Shown: one piece after another, positions 46,172 to 56,215 of the stretch
How the letters are laid out: each line of letters opens with the position of its first letter
How positions within the stretch are numbered: the first letter of the stretch is position 1
NCBI GenBank assembly: GCA_002162075.1
Contig: CP021423.1
Location: forward strand, 1,488,001 to 1,552,000
Direction: 5' to 3'
Length of the DNA stretch: 64,000 bases
DNA from: Armatimonadetes bacterium Uphvl-Ar1
GTDB taxonomy: Bacteria; Armatimonadota; Fimbriimonadia; Fimbriimonadales; Fimbriimonadaceae
Notes under the pieces: model-generated
Told to the model about the DNA's origin: nothing
Databases searched by the model: none
What the model saw: the letters and a program-made list of their open reading frames with translations, nothing else
Made by a program: the position numbers and the translations under genes

Positions 46172-47989
46172 ATGACGCTGTTGTCCGCCGCTCTGGCCAT
46201 GTTTGCCATCTCGCAACCCACCCTGCCACCGCTAACCCCAAAAGATCGCCAGCTCCTTGATCCCCAGGGCAAACCCGTCATCTTAAAGGGCGTCAACCTC
46301 GGCAATTGGCTCCTCATCGAACCGTGGATGCTCAACTGGACGGATGTCAAAGATCCCCTTCCCGATCAATACGAAATCGAACGAACTCTCGCGGAACGCT
46401 TCGGAGAAGATGAGCGGCAACGCCTCATGGAACTCTATCGAACACATTGGATTTCAGAGCGCGACTTCCCCATCATCAAATCTTTTGGCTTCAACGTCGT
46501 CCGCCTTCCGATCAATTACCGACTCCTCGAAGACGACAACAACCCTTACGTTCTCAAACCCGATGCATTCAAATGGCTTGACCACGCCGTGGAACTGGCC
46601 GCCAAAAACGGCATTTACACCATCCTTGATATGCACGGAGCCCAAGGCGGACAAACGCCAAATGATCACACCGGACGATCTGGTCAAAATAAAATCTGGT
46701 CAGAACCCGAAAATCCAAAACGACTCGCCTGGCTTTGGTCAAAAATCGCCGCCCGATACAAAGATAGTCCCAATGTCGTCGCATACGACACCCTCAACGA
46801 ACCGTACGGCGGTACTTATCCAAAGATCAAAGAAATCTTTGAGATGTGTTACCAGTCCATCCGCAAAGTTGATCCTGATAAACTGATCTTTGCCCATGGA
46901 TTCTACGACGGGTTCACGTTCTTCAGTACTCCAAAAGAAAACAACTGGCACAACGTCGGCTTTCAAATGCACTACTATCCTGGCCTATTCGGGAGCGAAC
47001 CATCCGCCCTCACCCACGCCAAACACCTCAATTTCCTTGACGGCGTCCAGCTTGACGTCAAACGCTTTAATGCCAACTTCCTCATCGGCGAAATGAACGT
47101 CGTCCTCGGCTCTGTGGGCGGTGCCCCGCTCATGCGGCGATACTACGACAAACATGCTGACCTCGGTTGGCATACTACGATGTGGAGCTACAAAGTTCAC
47201 CAGGCGGCTGGAGGCATCGGCCCGGACACCTGGGGCATGGTGGGCAACAAAAACCCCCTACCTCCATTAAGCATAAGAACCGCATCAAAAGAAGAAATTG
47301 AGTCTCTCTTCAAATCTTTCTCAACAATGCCCTACGCGATCAACGAACCACTCCGATCCGCTCTGACGGCAAAAATTCCTCCCCTAGTTGATCTTCCCAA
47401 AATCCCGGAACCGCGTCGAACTGCGCCTCAAGGAACCCTCAACGGTTGGAAAGCAACAGATATCGGAGGGTCTCTCAAAGGCGGACTTGAAGTCAAAAAT
47501 GGCGACGTTATCCTTTATGGGGGCGGCAACGACATCTGGGCAACCCAAGACTCGTTCCGGTTCCTCCATCAAACGATCACCGGAAACTTCACACTGACGG
47601 CTCAAATCACGAGCATCGAATCCATAGAAACATATACCAAAGCGGGCCTCATGGTACGAGCAAACACTGAGAATGAAAGCCCCCATTTCCTCCTCAGCAG
47701 CTTCCCCACGGGCGAGCTTCAAGTGGCATGGCGAACCGGAAAAGCGACCAATACCGAATCCCACGACCCCAAGCTCACCCTGACTCCACCCAAGCTCTTC
47801 GTCCAAGTTTCACGAACGGGAGACCTCTTCACTGCTAAAGTCTCAAACGATGGTAAGAACTGGAAGACCCTCCACCAAGTCGCAATTCCTGGCTTCCCCA
47901 AGCAATCCCTCGTTGGCCCAGTTTCTTTGTCCCACGACAATTATCAACTGGCAAAAATCACCTACCGGAGCCTCAAAATCACAAAATGA
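46172..47989 (+). CDS. Secreted GH5-family glucanase with C-terminal lectin-like domain
   Basis: 605 residues from ATG 46172. A short hydrophobic leader is followed by GVNLGNWLLIEPWMLNW, typical of GH5 (exo-)beta-1,3/1,4-glucanases. The acid/base Glu210 is in TLNEP and the nucleophile Glu307 in IGEMN; LDMHGAQGGQTPNDHTGR and FQMHYYPG also fit. After about residue 400 a second domain of 190 residues (TGNFTLTAQITSIESIETYT, KAGLMVRANTENESPHF) is DUF1349-like, a concanavalin-type sandwich often attached to glycosidases. Substrate is most likely a beta-glucan. Operators on both sides put it under the LacI regulator encoded at 48279. Confidence 0.88.
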   Translation: MTLLSAALAMFAISQPTLPPLTPKDRQLLDPQGKPVILKGVNLGNWLLIEPWMLNWTDVKDPLPDQYEIERTLAERFGEDERQRLMELYRTHWISERDFPIIKSFGFNVVRLPINYRLLEDDNNPYVLKPDAFKWLDHAVELAAKNGIYTILDMHGAQGGQTPNDHTGRSGQNKIWSEPENPKRLAWLWSKIAARYKDSPNVVAYDTLNEPYGGTYPKIKEIFEMCYQSIRKVDPDKLIFAHGFYDGFTFFSTPKENNWHNVGFQMHYYPGLFGSEPSALTHAKHLNFLDGVQLDVKRFNANFLIGEMNVVLGSVGGAPLMRRYYDKHADLGWHTTMWSYKVHQAAGGIGPDTWGMVGNKNPLPPLSIRTASKEEIESLFKSFSTMPYAINEPLRSALTAKIPPLVDLPKIPEPRRTAPQGTLNGWKATDIGGSLKGGLEVKNGDVILYGGGNDIWATQDSFRFLHQTITGNFTLTAQITSIESIETYTKAGLMVRANTENESPHFLLSSFPTGELQVAWRTGKATNTESHDPKLTLTPPKLFVQVSRTGDLFTAKVSNDGKNWKTLHQVAIPGFPKQSLVGPVSLSHDNYQLAKITYRSLKITK

Positions 47990-48007
47990 AAAAAAGTGGC
48001 ACATTTT

Positions 48008-48027
48008 ATGATAAAACGTTGTATCAT
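48008..48027. promoter_or_regulatory. LacI-family operator upstream of the lipoprotein-LacI-pilin unit
   Basis: ATGATAAAACGTTGTATCAT, a 20-bp near-palindrome centred on CG and 15 bases before the lipoprotein start. It matches the site at 46146 at 19 of 20 positions. Its place before the regulator's own operon suggests auto-repression. Confidence 0.75.
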
Positions 48028-48042
48028 CAAAGGGGAGCCGCA

Positions 48043-48276
48043 ATGACAAAGACGTTTTGCTTCAAAACAATCACCGCGATCCTGGTCGCCAGCGTTCTTT
48101 TCGCTGGTTGCCAGGACTCTTCCAAATCGAGAGTCGTGACCGCACCGGAAATCGAAGAATCCAACCAGCGCCGCATCGAATACATAGACTCTCTCAACAT
48201 TCCCGAGGCCCAAAAACAAGCGATGAAAGATCGGCTGGGCAAACCTCAAACAACTCAAGAAACCAGAGGTAAGTAA
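48043..48276 (+). CDS. Small lipoprotein of the glucan locus
   Basis: 77 residues from ATG 48043; the earlier in-frame ATG at 47986 would place the operator inside the coding region, and GGGGAG sits correctly before 48043. The signal sequence ends in lipobox FAGC (about Cys22). The short mature part (SRVVTAPEIEESNQRRIEYI) is a charged helix that ends in a lysine. Its function is unknown. It is the first gene of a compact unit with the LacI regulator (2 bases apart) and the pseudopilin. Confidence 0.75.
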   Translation: MTKTFCFKTITAILVASVLFAGCQDSSKSRVVTAPEIEESNQRRIEYIDSLNIPEAQKQAMKDRLGKPQTTQETRGK

Positions 48277-48278
48277 CG

Positions 48279-49348
48279 ATGGCTCAGCGGAAGAACGGAT
48301 CAACCACCCTCAAACAAGTCGCCGAAAAAGCGGGTGTTTCGATGGCTGCCGTATCTGCCGTCCTCAACAGCAAAAAGTCCAGTATCCGCATCAGCCCCGC
48401 CACCGCCGAACTAATCCAGCAAGCTGCCAAAGACCTCCATTACGTTCCCAACGGCCTCGCCCGATCTCTTCGTACCAATAGAACAAACAACATCGGACTC
48501 GTGTTCGAGAACTTCGGAGGCATCACCGAAGGCCAATTCTATGTTGAACTCCTCGACGGCGTAGCCCAGGAGCTATTCAAAAATAAATACCGCCTCACAA
48601 TTCTCCCTGAAGTCGATCGAGTTCAACCGATCAACAGCCTGGGCAACGGACTTCTCGACGGCGTCATATGGTGCAAACTTCCCCAATCCTCGGATGTCAT
48701 CGACATTCTGCAGCGCTGCCCCATCCCGTTTGTTGCTCTCCACGCTCGGCCCACCGAAGCCCACGAAGCCGCTGCTTACATCTCCGCCGATAATTATGGC
48801 GGAGCCAAGTTCGCTGTCCAACACCTCCACGAACTCGGACACAGAAGACTCCTTTTCGTCTTGGAAACAGCTGAAGTAGATGTCCCCGATGCCCAAGCCC
48901 GACTCGCCGGATTCCTGGACGCCTGTGCCGAACTGAATATTGAAGTCCAAGCTCAAGACGTTCGCATCTGGAGCCACGATCTCCACGAAACAACTGCATA
49001 TTTCCAATCCCATCCAGACCACACAGCCATCATCACCTGGAACGAACGCACCGCTGGCGTCCTACTAGAACACGCCCAATCATTAAACATCCAAGTTCCG
49101 AACGACCTGAGCGTCATCAGTTTCGACAGCACAAGCTTCAGTGAGAAAACTTCTCCCCGGCTTACCTGTATCTACCAACCAATCCGCGAGATGGCAACCG
49201 CCGCCGTCCGAACCCTCCTCGCCCAAATCAACGGCGAAACCATCACCCAAGATTTCGAATATCCGACCCGTCTCGATCTGCGGGATTCCACCACGGAACC
49301 ACCAAAAAATCGGGATTGGTCATCAATCCTCAATGCCGAGAAATCATC

Positions 49349-49352
<4 letters not shown>
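48279..49352 (+). CDS. LacI/GalR-family transcriptional regulator
   Basis: 357 residues. The N-terminal HTH ([21 protein letters not shown], residues 9-29) and the hinge helix ([18 protein letters not shown]) are typical. The periplasmic-binding-like effector domain follows, with [21 protein letters not shown] and [21 protein letters not shown] as usual near the ligand site. It is expected to bind a cellodextrin- or glucose-derived effector and to repress the sites at 46146 and 48008, which fits the CG-centred 20-bp palindromes of the family. Its stop overlaps the pseudopilin start (ATGA). Confidence 0.9.
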
Positions 49353-50251
<899 letters not shown>

Positions 50252-50286
50252 ACAATTTACCTTCTCAGGGTAAATGCAAATCGCAA

Positions 50287-50315
50287 ACCCGGCTCATCTG
50301 AGCCGGGTCTTTTAT
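50287..50315 (+). terminator. Rho-independent terminator
   Basis: Stem ACCCGGCT / AGCCGGGT with loop CATCTG, then CTTTTAT, 36 bases past the pseudopilin stop. Confidence 0.9.
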
Positions 50316-50350
50316 CAACTAAAAATATGACAATCTGCTAAAATCCACCC

Positions 50351-51697
50351 ATGTCATTCCCATCCAATTTCGTCTGGGGTACCGCCACCGCTTCCTACCA
50401 AATTGAAGGCGTTGCAACCCCCGATGGAATCGGCCAAAGCGTCTGGGATATGTTCTCCCGCAAACCCGGGACATGCTTTGGCGACCACAATGGAGACATC
50501 GCTTGCGATCATTTTCATCGCTACAAAGAAGATATCGCACTCATGCGCGAATTGGGTATCTCTTCATATCGCTTAAGTATATCCTGGCCAAGAATATTCC
50601 CCAACGGAACGGGTCACGTTAATCAACAAGGGTTGGATTTTTATAGCAACTTAATCGATGAACTTCTTGCCAACAACATCACTCCCTGGGTAACTCTATT
50701 TCACTGGGATTTCCCTCTCGACCTCTACCACCAAGGCGGTTGGCTCAGTCCTCATTCGCCCGACTGGTTTGCTGAATACACCCAGACTATCGTGACTTCA
50801 CTCGGCGACCGAGTCAACGACTGGTTCACCCAAAACGAGCCCCAGTGTTACATCGGCCTTGGCCTGTTCCACGGAGTCCATGCCCCAGGAGACAAACTTC
50901 GCTGGGCCGAAGTCGTCAAAGCCGCCCACTACAGCATGCTCGCCCATGGCAAGTCCGCCCAAGTCATTCGCGCCCACCAATCCAACGCAAAAATTGGCTA
51001 CGCAACGGTCGGCTCCGTCTGCGTTCCTGCAACCGAAACCACCCCAGATATCGACGCCGCCCGTGAGCGCATGTGGCGATCCAGTACCGAGAACCCATTC
51101 TCCAACTCACTTTGGTCAGACCCCATCATCCTCGGATCATATCCGGAAGACTTTCTCTCTGCATTTGGCGAACACCTGCCCAAAACCACCAGCCAAGACC
51201 TAGAAATCATCAAGCAACCCATGGACTTCATTGGGCTTAATATCTATCAAGGATCAATCACCGCCGCATCCGAATCAGGCCCCGTTGATGTTCCCCGCCC
51301 CGCCGGATACCCCCAAACCGCCATCCGCTGGCCGATCACCGACAATTGCCTTGAATACGGTGCCAAGTTCTTCCACGAGCGTTACAACCTCCCTATCATC
51401 ATCACCGAGTCCGGAATGGCGAACAACGATTGGGTCATGCTCGACGGCAAAGTTCATGACCCCCAGCGAATCGACTACCTCCACCGACATCTTAGAGGCC
51501 TCAAACGCGCTATTGACTCTGGCACCCCAGTCGAAGGCTATTTCCAATGGTCAATGATGGACAATTACGAATGGGCCGAAGGCTATTCCCAACGGTTTGG
51601 AATCGTTCATGTGGATTACGCGACACAAAAGCGCACTCCGAAAGACAGTTTCTACTGGTACAAAGACGTCATCGCATCAAACGGCGCGACAATCTAA
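50351..51697 (+). CDS. Beta-glucosidase, glycoside hydrolase family 1
   Basis: 448 residues, the normal length for bacterial GH1. The opening FPSNFVWGTATASYQIEG is the family signature; the acid/base Glu163 is in FTQNEPQ and the nucleophile Glu353 in IITESG. SYRLSISWPRIFPNG and VEGYFQWSMMDNYEW also match. No signal peptide is seen, so it should act in the cytoplasm on cellobiose or similar beta-glucosides taken in after GH5 digestion. No ATGATAAA-type operator is present before it; a terminator separates it from the pilin gene, so it has its own promoter. Confidence 0.95.
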   Translation: MSFPSNFVWGTATASYQIEGVATPDGIGQSVWDMFSRKPGTCFGDHNGDIACDHFHRYKEDIALMRELGISSYRLSISWPRIFPNGTGHVNQQGLDFYSNLIDELLANNITPWVTLFHWDFPLDLYHQGGWLSPHSPDWFAEYTQTIVTSLGDRVNDWFTQNEPQCYIGLGLFHGVHAPGDKLRWAEVVKAAHYSMLAHGKSAQVIRAHQSNAKIGYATVGSVCVPATETTPDIDAARERMWRSSTENPFSNSLWSDPIILGSYPEDFLSAFGEHLPKTTSQDLEIIKQPMDFIGLNIYQGSITAASESGPVDVPRPAGYPQTAIRWPITDNCLEYGAKFFHERYNLPIIITESGMANNDWVMLDGKVHDPQRIDYLHRHLRGLKRAIDSGTPVEGYFQWSMMDNYEWAEGYSQRFGIVHVDYATQKRTPKDSFYWYKDVIASNGATI

Positions 51698-51723
51698 TTC
51701 GTAACCAGTATCATCAGGAAAGG

Positions 51724-52167
51724 ATGAATCCTAATCTCATTCTCCTCCCCGCGATTGCCCTCGTTCTCAGTGCATGCACCCCCACCGAGAAATCACCCCA
51801 ATTCGGCGGCATTCTCGTACCCAACATAGCTGTCTCCTTGGACGGCAAACCCGCCGAAGCCCGCATCTATCGAGGTCACGACGACATCATCATCCTCTTC
51901 CGTGACACCGAGAATGTCGCCCGACCCATATACACAATTGACGACAACGCCAATCCATCATCATGCCCCGTGAATAGTTTCCGCATCGACGGAGAAACTA
52001 TAAACATCAACCGCAAACTCTGCGAACCCATTGAGAAGAGTCAGCCCAAATTGGCAGAAGGAAAATTTACTTTCCAAACCGAAATGGGCCGAATCATCTC
52101 CGTCGAATCCTCTGGCCTACTTGCCTCCGAATTCAACTCGCGAATCCAATCCCGCCGACATCAGTAG
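51724..52167 (+). CDS. Small lipoprotein of unknown function
   Basis: 147 residues from ATG 51724, with the good ribosome site AGGAAAGG directly before it. Lipobox LSAC is at about Cys17, so it is lipid-anchored. The mature part is beta-rich (GGILVPNIAVSLDGKPAEAR, IIILFRDTENVARP) and holds two cysteines (SSCPVN and KLCEPI) that could form a disulfide. No family is recognised. It starts 26 bases after the GH1 stop and could be co-transcribed with it. Confidence 0.7.
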   Translation: MNPNLILLPAIALVLSACTPTEKSPQFGGILVPNIAVSLDGKPAEARIYRGHDDIIILFRDTENVARPIYTIDDNANPSSCPVNSFRIDGETININRKLCEPIEKSQPKLAEGKFTFQTEMGRIISVESSGLLASEFNSRIQSRRHQ

Positions 52168-52171
52168 CTCC

Positions 52172-52635
52172 TCAAGAAGCAGAAAACGCCGCCTCAAGAG
52201 CCGCAATATCGAACCTGACCATCCCCATCATCGCTCCCATCACCGCCGCCCGCTGGGCTTCATTCCCCGATTCCATCAACTCGTTCATCCGCTTCGCAGT
52301 GATCTGCCAAAAGAACCCAAATCGATCCTTCAACCACCCACATGCAACTCCCTCCCCACCATCAACCAGGGCTCCCCAAAGCCGATCGACCTCGCCTGGT
52401 CATCACACAAAGCCGAAATCGAAAACGCCTCATTCGCCGCCGGCCCTCCCTTGCATCCCATCAAGACGAAAACCGCACCTAGTAAGGAGAACTCAATGAC
52501 TTCAACCCCACCATCCGGGATCGCAATCGTTTCAACTGATTTGATCTTCCCGTCTGCAAATAAACTCACATAAAATCGTGCTGCCTCTTCCGCCCCGGAT
52601 TCCAACCACAAAAAACTCCTGATGGTAGCGCTCAT
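52172..52635 (-). pseudogene. VOC-superfamily (PhnB/3-demethylubiquinone methyltransferase-like) protein, frameshifted
   Basis: The first part, from ATG 52635, reads RSFLWLESGAEEAARFYVSL and FSLLGAVFVLMGCKGGP, as in PF06983-type PhnB proteins. After a one-base loss near 52394 the frame continues as EVDRLWGALVDGGEGVACGW and DRFGFFWQITAKRMNELMES to the stop at 52172, all normal for the family. Function of such proteins is mostly unknown (related to glyoxalases). It converges on the lipoprotein gene and their ends are 5 bases apart. Confidence 0.8.
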
Positions 52636-52679
52636 GTACCGAATTATACAAATTTCAATCAACAATGGTCAAATATTGG

Positions 52680-52752
52680 CGCGCTCGAGAGGATTCGAAC
52701 CTCCGACCCCCAGCTCCGCAAGCTGGTGCTCTATCCGCTGAGCTACGAGCGC
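52680..52752 (-). tRNA. tRNA-Arg (anticodon GCG)
   Basis: On the minus strand the acceptor stem GCGCTCG pairs with CGAGCGC (discriminator G; the CCA is not encoded). The anticodon arm CCAGC-TTGCGGA-GCTGG shows GCG, which reads CGC and CGU arginine codons. The D arm GCTC-AGCGGATA-GAGC and T arm GGAGG-TTCGAAT-CCTCT are complete. Most bacteria use an ACG (inosine) anticodon for these codons instead, which makes this isoacceptor unusual. Confidence 0.93.
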
Positions 52753-52789
52753 ACGCGAGCCAAAATCTTACCCAAACCCAACCCCGGGC

Positions 52790-53218
52790 CTACTCCGCTT
52801 TCACCCGAGTCCAGGTCATTTTCTGACCATTCGATCCCGTCATTTCAATCGTATCCGCGTCCTTAAACACCACCGTCGAAACTTCGGGCTTGCCCTTCTG
52901 CTGATCCATCTGCTTCATCGCCTGATCAAGCATAGCTTTCACCATCGCCGGAACCTCACCAACTGGCTCCGCACTCTCAAAAGTCGTAGTCAACTGGTCT
53001 CCTTCCAATTTGTATCCCGAGTTAACAGCAATCCCGATGCCCCCTTGACTAAAGTTCATCTTGAGCTTGCCATCGGACGTGAACTCAAAATTTCCAGACA
53101 ACGTCTGCCCCTGCACGGCCATATCCCCCGTCCATTTCCCCACCAAGCTTGGCTTAGGCGCACACCCCACCGCAATCAACCCCAAAGCAACAATCCCGAA
53201 AGCCACAGCCTTAGTCAT
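52790..53218 (-). CDS. Lipocalin-like lipoprotein
   Basis: 142 residues from ATG 53218 (an earlier in-frame start at 53269 is possible but has no support). Lipobox AVGC at about Cys18. The body begins LVGKWTGDMAVQGQTLSGNF and ends TIEMTGSNGQKMTWTRVK, an eight-strand pattern like small lipocalin or DUF-type proteins that open with a GxW motif. Its ligand is unknown. It diverges from gcvPA. Confidence 0.75.
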   Translation of the reverse strand: MTKAVAFGIVALGLIAVGCAPKPSLVGKWTGDMAVQGQTLSGNFEFTSDGKLKMNFSQGGIGIAVNSGYKLEGDQLTTTFESAEPVGEVPAMVKAMLDQAMKQMDQQKGKPEVSTVVFKDADTIEMTGSNGQKMTWTRVKAE

Positions 53219-53312
53219 TCCTCCATTATCCACAATTCCCGCCAAAAAACTGCCTATTCTCCGAGTCACCAGGCCCCACCGTCTCGTTTGTTATCATTGA
53301 GCTAAGCCCCCA

Positions 53313-54647
53313 ATGCCGTACGTTCCTCATACCGAAAAAGATGTCGCCGACATGCTCGCCACAATCGGCGTCAAATCCATTGACGACCTCTTCGTTGAAA
53401 TCCCCGAAGAACTCAAGCTAAAAGAGCCTCTTAACATCCCATCCCGGCTAGACGAACACGCTCTTCTTGGCCGTCTCCAAGCACTCAGCGAACAGAACAC
53501 CGATCTCACCCGAGTCACCTGCTTTCTCGGTGCCGGTATCTACGACAAATTCATTCCGGCCACAGTTGGAGCCGTCATCTCCCGAGGCGAATATCTCACC
53601 GCATACACCCCCTATCAACCGGAAGCCTCACAAGGCTATCTCCAAACCATTTACGAATTCCAATCCATGATCGCCGAACTCTACGGCATGGATCTCGCCA
53701 ATGCGTCTATGTATGACGGCGCGACATCAATGGCCGAAGCCGCCATCATGGCAACCGGAATCAAAAAGCGAACAAAAGTCGCCGCCTCCCGGGCCATTCA
53801 CCCCCATTACCGCAAAGTTCTTGGCACTTACACCTGGTCAATGGACATCAGCGTGGATGATCTTCCCGACTCCAACGGTGCCACCCAAGACTACAGCAAG
53901 CTCACTGAAGACCACGCTTGTCTCATTGTCCAATATCCCAACTTCTACGGCATCATCGAAGACCTCGCCGAAGCGCGCAAAGCCGCTGATCGAGTCGGAG
54001 CCATTCTTATCGTAGTCGCTGACCCAACCGCTTGCGCTATCCTTCCTCCGCCCGGAGAATTTGGTGCCGATATCGTAGTGGGAGAAGGTCAACCCCTCGG
54101 CATCCCAATGGGATTCGGAGGCCCTCTTCTTGGCCTCTTTGCCTGCAAGCAAGAATTCGTCCGACTCATCCCCGGTCGCATTGTTGGTCGCACAACGGAC
54201 GCCCAAGACAGATCCGGATACACGATGACCCTCCGTACCCGAGAGCAAGATATCCGGCGCGAAAAGGCAACTTCCAACATCTGCACCAACGAAGCCCTCA
54301 TGGCCCTCGCAAGTACGGTCTACATGTCCGCTCTCGGCAAAAACGGAATGGAGCAAGTTGCCCATTCAACCGTGCGCAACACCCAATATGCAATTGAGCA
54401 GCTCACTCAAACCGGAGCCAAGCTCAGATTCCCCGGCAAAGTTTTCGGTGAGTTCGTTCTCGAACTTTCCAAGTCCGCAACGTCCGTCCGGGATGGCCTC
54501 CTCCAACGAGGAATTCTCGCTGGATTACCGCTCGGAGATTACGATCCAACATTAGAGAATTGCCTCCTCGTTGCCGTCACCGAAATCCGAACCAAAGCTC
54601 AAATTGACGACTTTGCCAACAAACTCCGCGCGGAGCTGTCCAACTAA
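53313..54647 (+). CDS. gcvPA: Glycine dehydrogenase (decarboxylating) subunit 1
   Basis: 444 residues, the alpha subunit of the two-part P-protein. With GcvPB it removes CO2 from glycine and passes the aminomethyl group to the lipoyl arm of GcvH. Matches include YVPHTEKDVADMLATIGV at the start, FLGAGIYDKFIPATVGAVIS, TAYTPYQPEASQGYLQTIYE and RTREQDIRREKATSNICTNE. gcvPB follows one base later. gcvT and gcvH are not in the window. No glycine riboswitch was seen upstream. Confidence 0.96.
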   Translation: MPYVPHTEKDVADMLATIGVKSIDDLFVEIPEELKLKEPLNIPSRLDEHALLGRLQALSEQNTDLTRVTCFLGAGIYDKFIPATVGAVISRGEYLTAYTPYQPEASQGYLQTIYEFQSMIAELYGMDLANASMYDGATSMAEAAIMATGIKKRTKVAASRAIHPHYRKVLGTYTWSMDISVDDLPDSNGATQDYSKLTEDHACLIVQYPNFYGIIEDLAEARKAADRVGAILIVVADPTACAILPPPGEFGADIVVGEGQPLGIPMGFGGPLLGLFACKQEFVRLIPGRIVGRTTDAQDRSGYTMTLRTREQDIRREKATSNICTNEALMALASTVYMSALGKNGMEQVAHSTVRNTQYAIEQLTQTGAKLRFPGKVFGEFVLELSKSATSVRDGLLQRGILAGLPLGDYDPTLENCLLVAVTEIRTKAQIDDFANKLRAELSN

Positions 54648-54648
54648 A

Positions 54649-56139
54649 ATGCCAAACCTGAGAACAAAATCCGTCCGAATCCCGACCTTGATCTTCGAAA
54701 AGAGCCAACCGGGTCGAATCGGAGTCAATCTGCCGCAAGAGGACACTCCCAAAGTCAATATCAACGAGGCAATCGGAAACACCCGCGAAACATTCCATTT
54801 CCCCGAAGTCAGCGAGCTCGAAGTGATGCGCCACTTCGTCAACCTGAGCCATATCAACTACGGCATCGAAACTGGCTTCTATCCCCTCGGAAGTTGCACC
54901 ATGAAATACAACCCCCGGATCAACGAAGCCACGGCCAGCTTCACCGGATTCCGCAACATCCACCCCATGCAGCCGGATTACACTGTTCCCGGAGCTCTAG
55001 AAGTTCTCGCCTCGGTCTATGACATCCTCAAGGAAGTCACCGGTTTCGATGAAATCGCCATGCAACCCGTTGCGGGTGCCCACGGGGAAATGACGTGCCT
55101 GATGCTCATCAAAGCGTATCATGACTCCCGAGGCGAAGGCGACAAGCGCAGAATTGTGCTCGTTCCCGATAGCGCCCACGGAACCAACCCCGCCTCTGCC
55201 GCCCGTTGCGGTTATGATGTGAAAACCATCCCCACTAGCCCCGACGGTGACTGCGACATGGAAGCACTCGCAGCAGCCCTGGACGACACCGTCGCCGCCT
55301 TCATGGTCACCAACCCGAGCACTCTCGCTTTGTTCGAACGCAACATCAGCAAAATCTGCGAAATGGTTCACGCGGTCGGCGGTCAAGTTTTCTGCGACGG
55401 CGCAAACATGAACGCCATGGTGGGCACTACGCGACCCGGTGACCACGGTTTCGACTGCATGCACCTCAACCTCCACAAAACCTTCTCCACCCCCCACGGT
55501 GGCGGCGGACCCGGATGTGGCGCAATCGGTCTTCAAAAGCACCTAGAACCTTTCACCCCGTCTCCTGCCCTCATCCGCGTCAACGGCAAAGCAACGCTGG
55601 ATCACAATCGCCCTCAATCCATCGGCAGAGTTAGCAGCTTCTATGGTCAATTCCTGATGGCCGTTCGCGCCCTCACTTACCTGCTCGCATACGGCAAGGA
55701 GCGAATGAGCGACATCAGCCGGTACAGCGTCCTCAACGCCAACTACGTCCGGGCCCGACTCAAAGATGTACTCCCACCTGCCCACGACCGACCGTGCATG
55801 CACGAGTGCGTTCTCACCGCCAAAAAATACAAACAAAACGGCGTCCGCGCTCTCGATATCAGCAAGCGTTTGATCGACTACGGATTCCACCCGCCTACCA
55901 ACTACTTCCCGCTCATCGTTCCTGAATGTCTTATGATCGAACCCACCGAAACTGAGTCCAAACAAACGCTAGATGAGTTCTGCGATGCTCTCATCAAGAT
56001 CTGCCACGAAGCGGAAACCAACCCCGACATTCTCCACGAAGCCCCTTCAACTCAAGTAGTTGGACGACTCGACGAAGCCAAAGCGGTGAAGAATCTCGAC
56101 GTCCGCTGGCGTCCATCCACCATTACAGAATCAGTCTAG
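54649..56139 (+). CDS. gcvPB: Glycine dehydrogenase (decarboxylating) subunit 2
   Basis: 496 residues from ATG 54649; the frame is open upstream within gcvPA, but that ATG marks the family start. It is the PLP-carrying beta subunit of the P-protein; Lys277 in LNLHKTFSTPHGGGGPG binds the cofactor. The blocks GFYPLGSCTMKYNPRINE, DSAHGTNPASAARCGYDV and ICDGANMNA-like FCDGANMNAMVG also fit. It lies one base after gcvPA, so translational coupling is expected. A palindromic repeat follows its stop. Confidence 0.97.
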   Translation: MPNLRTKSVRIPTLIFEKSQPGRIGVNLPQEDTPKVNINEAIGNTRETFHFPEVSELEVMRHFVNLSHINYGIETGFYPLGSCTMKYNPRINEATASFTGFRNIHPMQPDYTVPGALEVLASVYDILKEVTGFDEIAMQPVAGAHGEMTCLMLIKAYHDSRGEGDKRRIVLVPDSAHGTNPASAARCGYDVKTIPTSPDGDCDMEALAAALDDTVAAFMVTNPSTLALFERNISKICEMVHAVGGQVFCDGANMNAMVGTTRPGDHGFDCMHLNLHKTFSTPHGGGGPGCGAIGLQKHLEPFTPSPALIRVNGKATLDHNRPQSIGRVSSFYGQFLMAVRALTYLLAYGKERMSDISRYSVLNANYVRARLKDVLPPAHDRPCMHECVLTAKKYKQNGVRALDISKRLIDYGFHPPTNYFPLIVPECLMIEPTETESKQTLDEFCDALIKICHEAETNPDILHEAPSTQVVGRLDEAKAVKNLDVRWRPSTITESV

Positions 56140-56151
56140 AATCTTCGCCAA

Positions 56152-56207
56152 AGCCTCCCCCTCCCTAAATTCCTTTAGGGAGGGGGAGGTTGGAGGGGGT
56201 GGGTCAA
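56152..56207. repeat. Dispersed palindromic repeat
   Basis: CCTCCCCCTCCCTAAATTCCTTTAGGGAGGGGGAGG, an inverted arm pair around AAATTCCTT, then TTGGAGGGGGTGGG. It is the same type as the units at 1036, 6068 and 17750, here between convergent gcvPB and metH and able to act as a two-way terminator. Confidence 0.7.
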
Positions 56208-56215
56208 TTGAGTTG

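Noticed and set aside
53219-53312. Glycine riboswitch before gcvPA
   Set aside because: Only 94 bases separate the divergent genes, and no conserved glycine aptamer core is visible.
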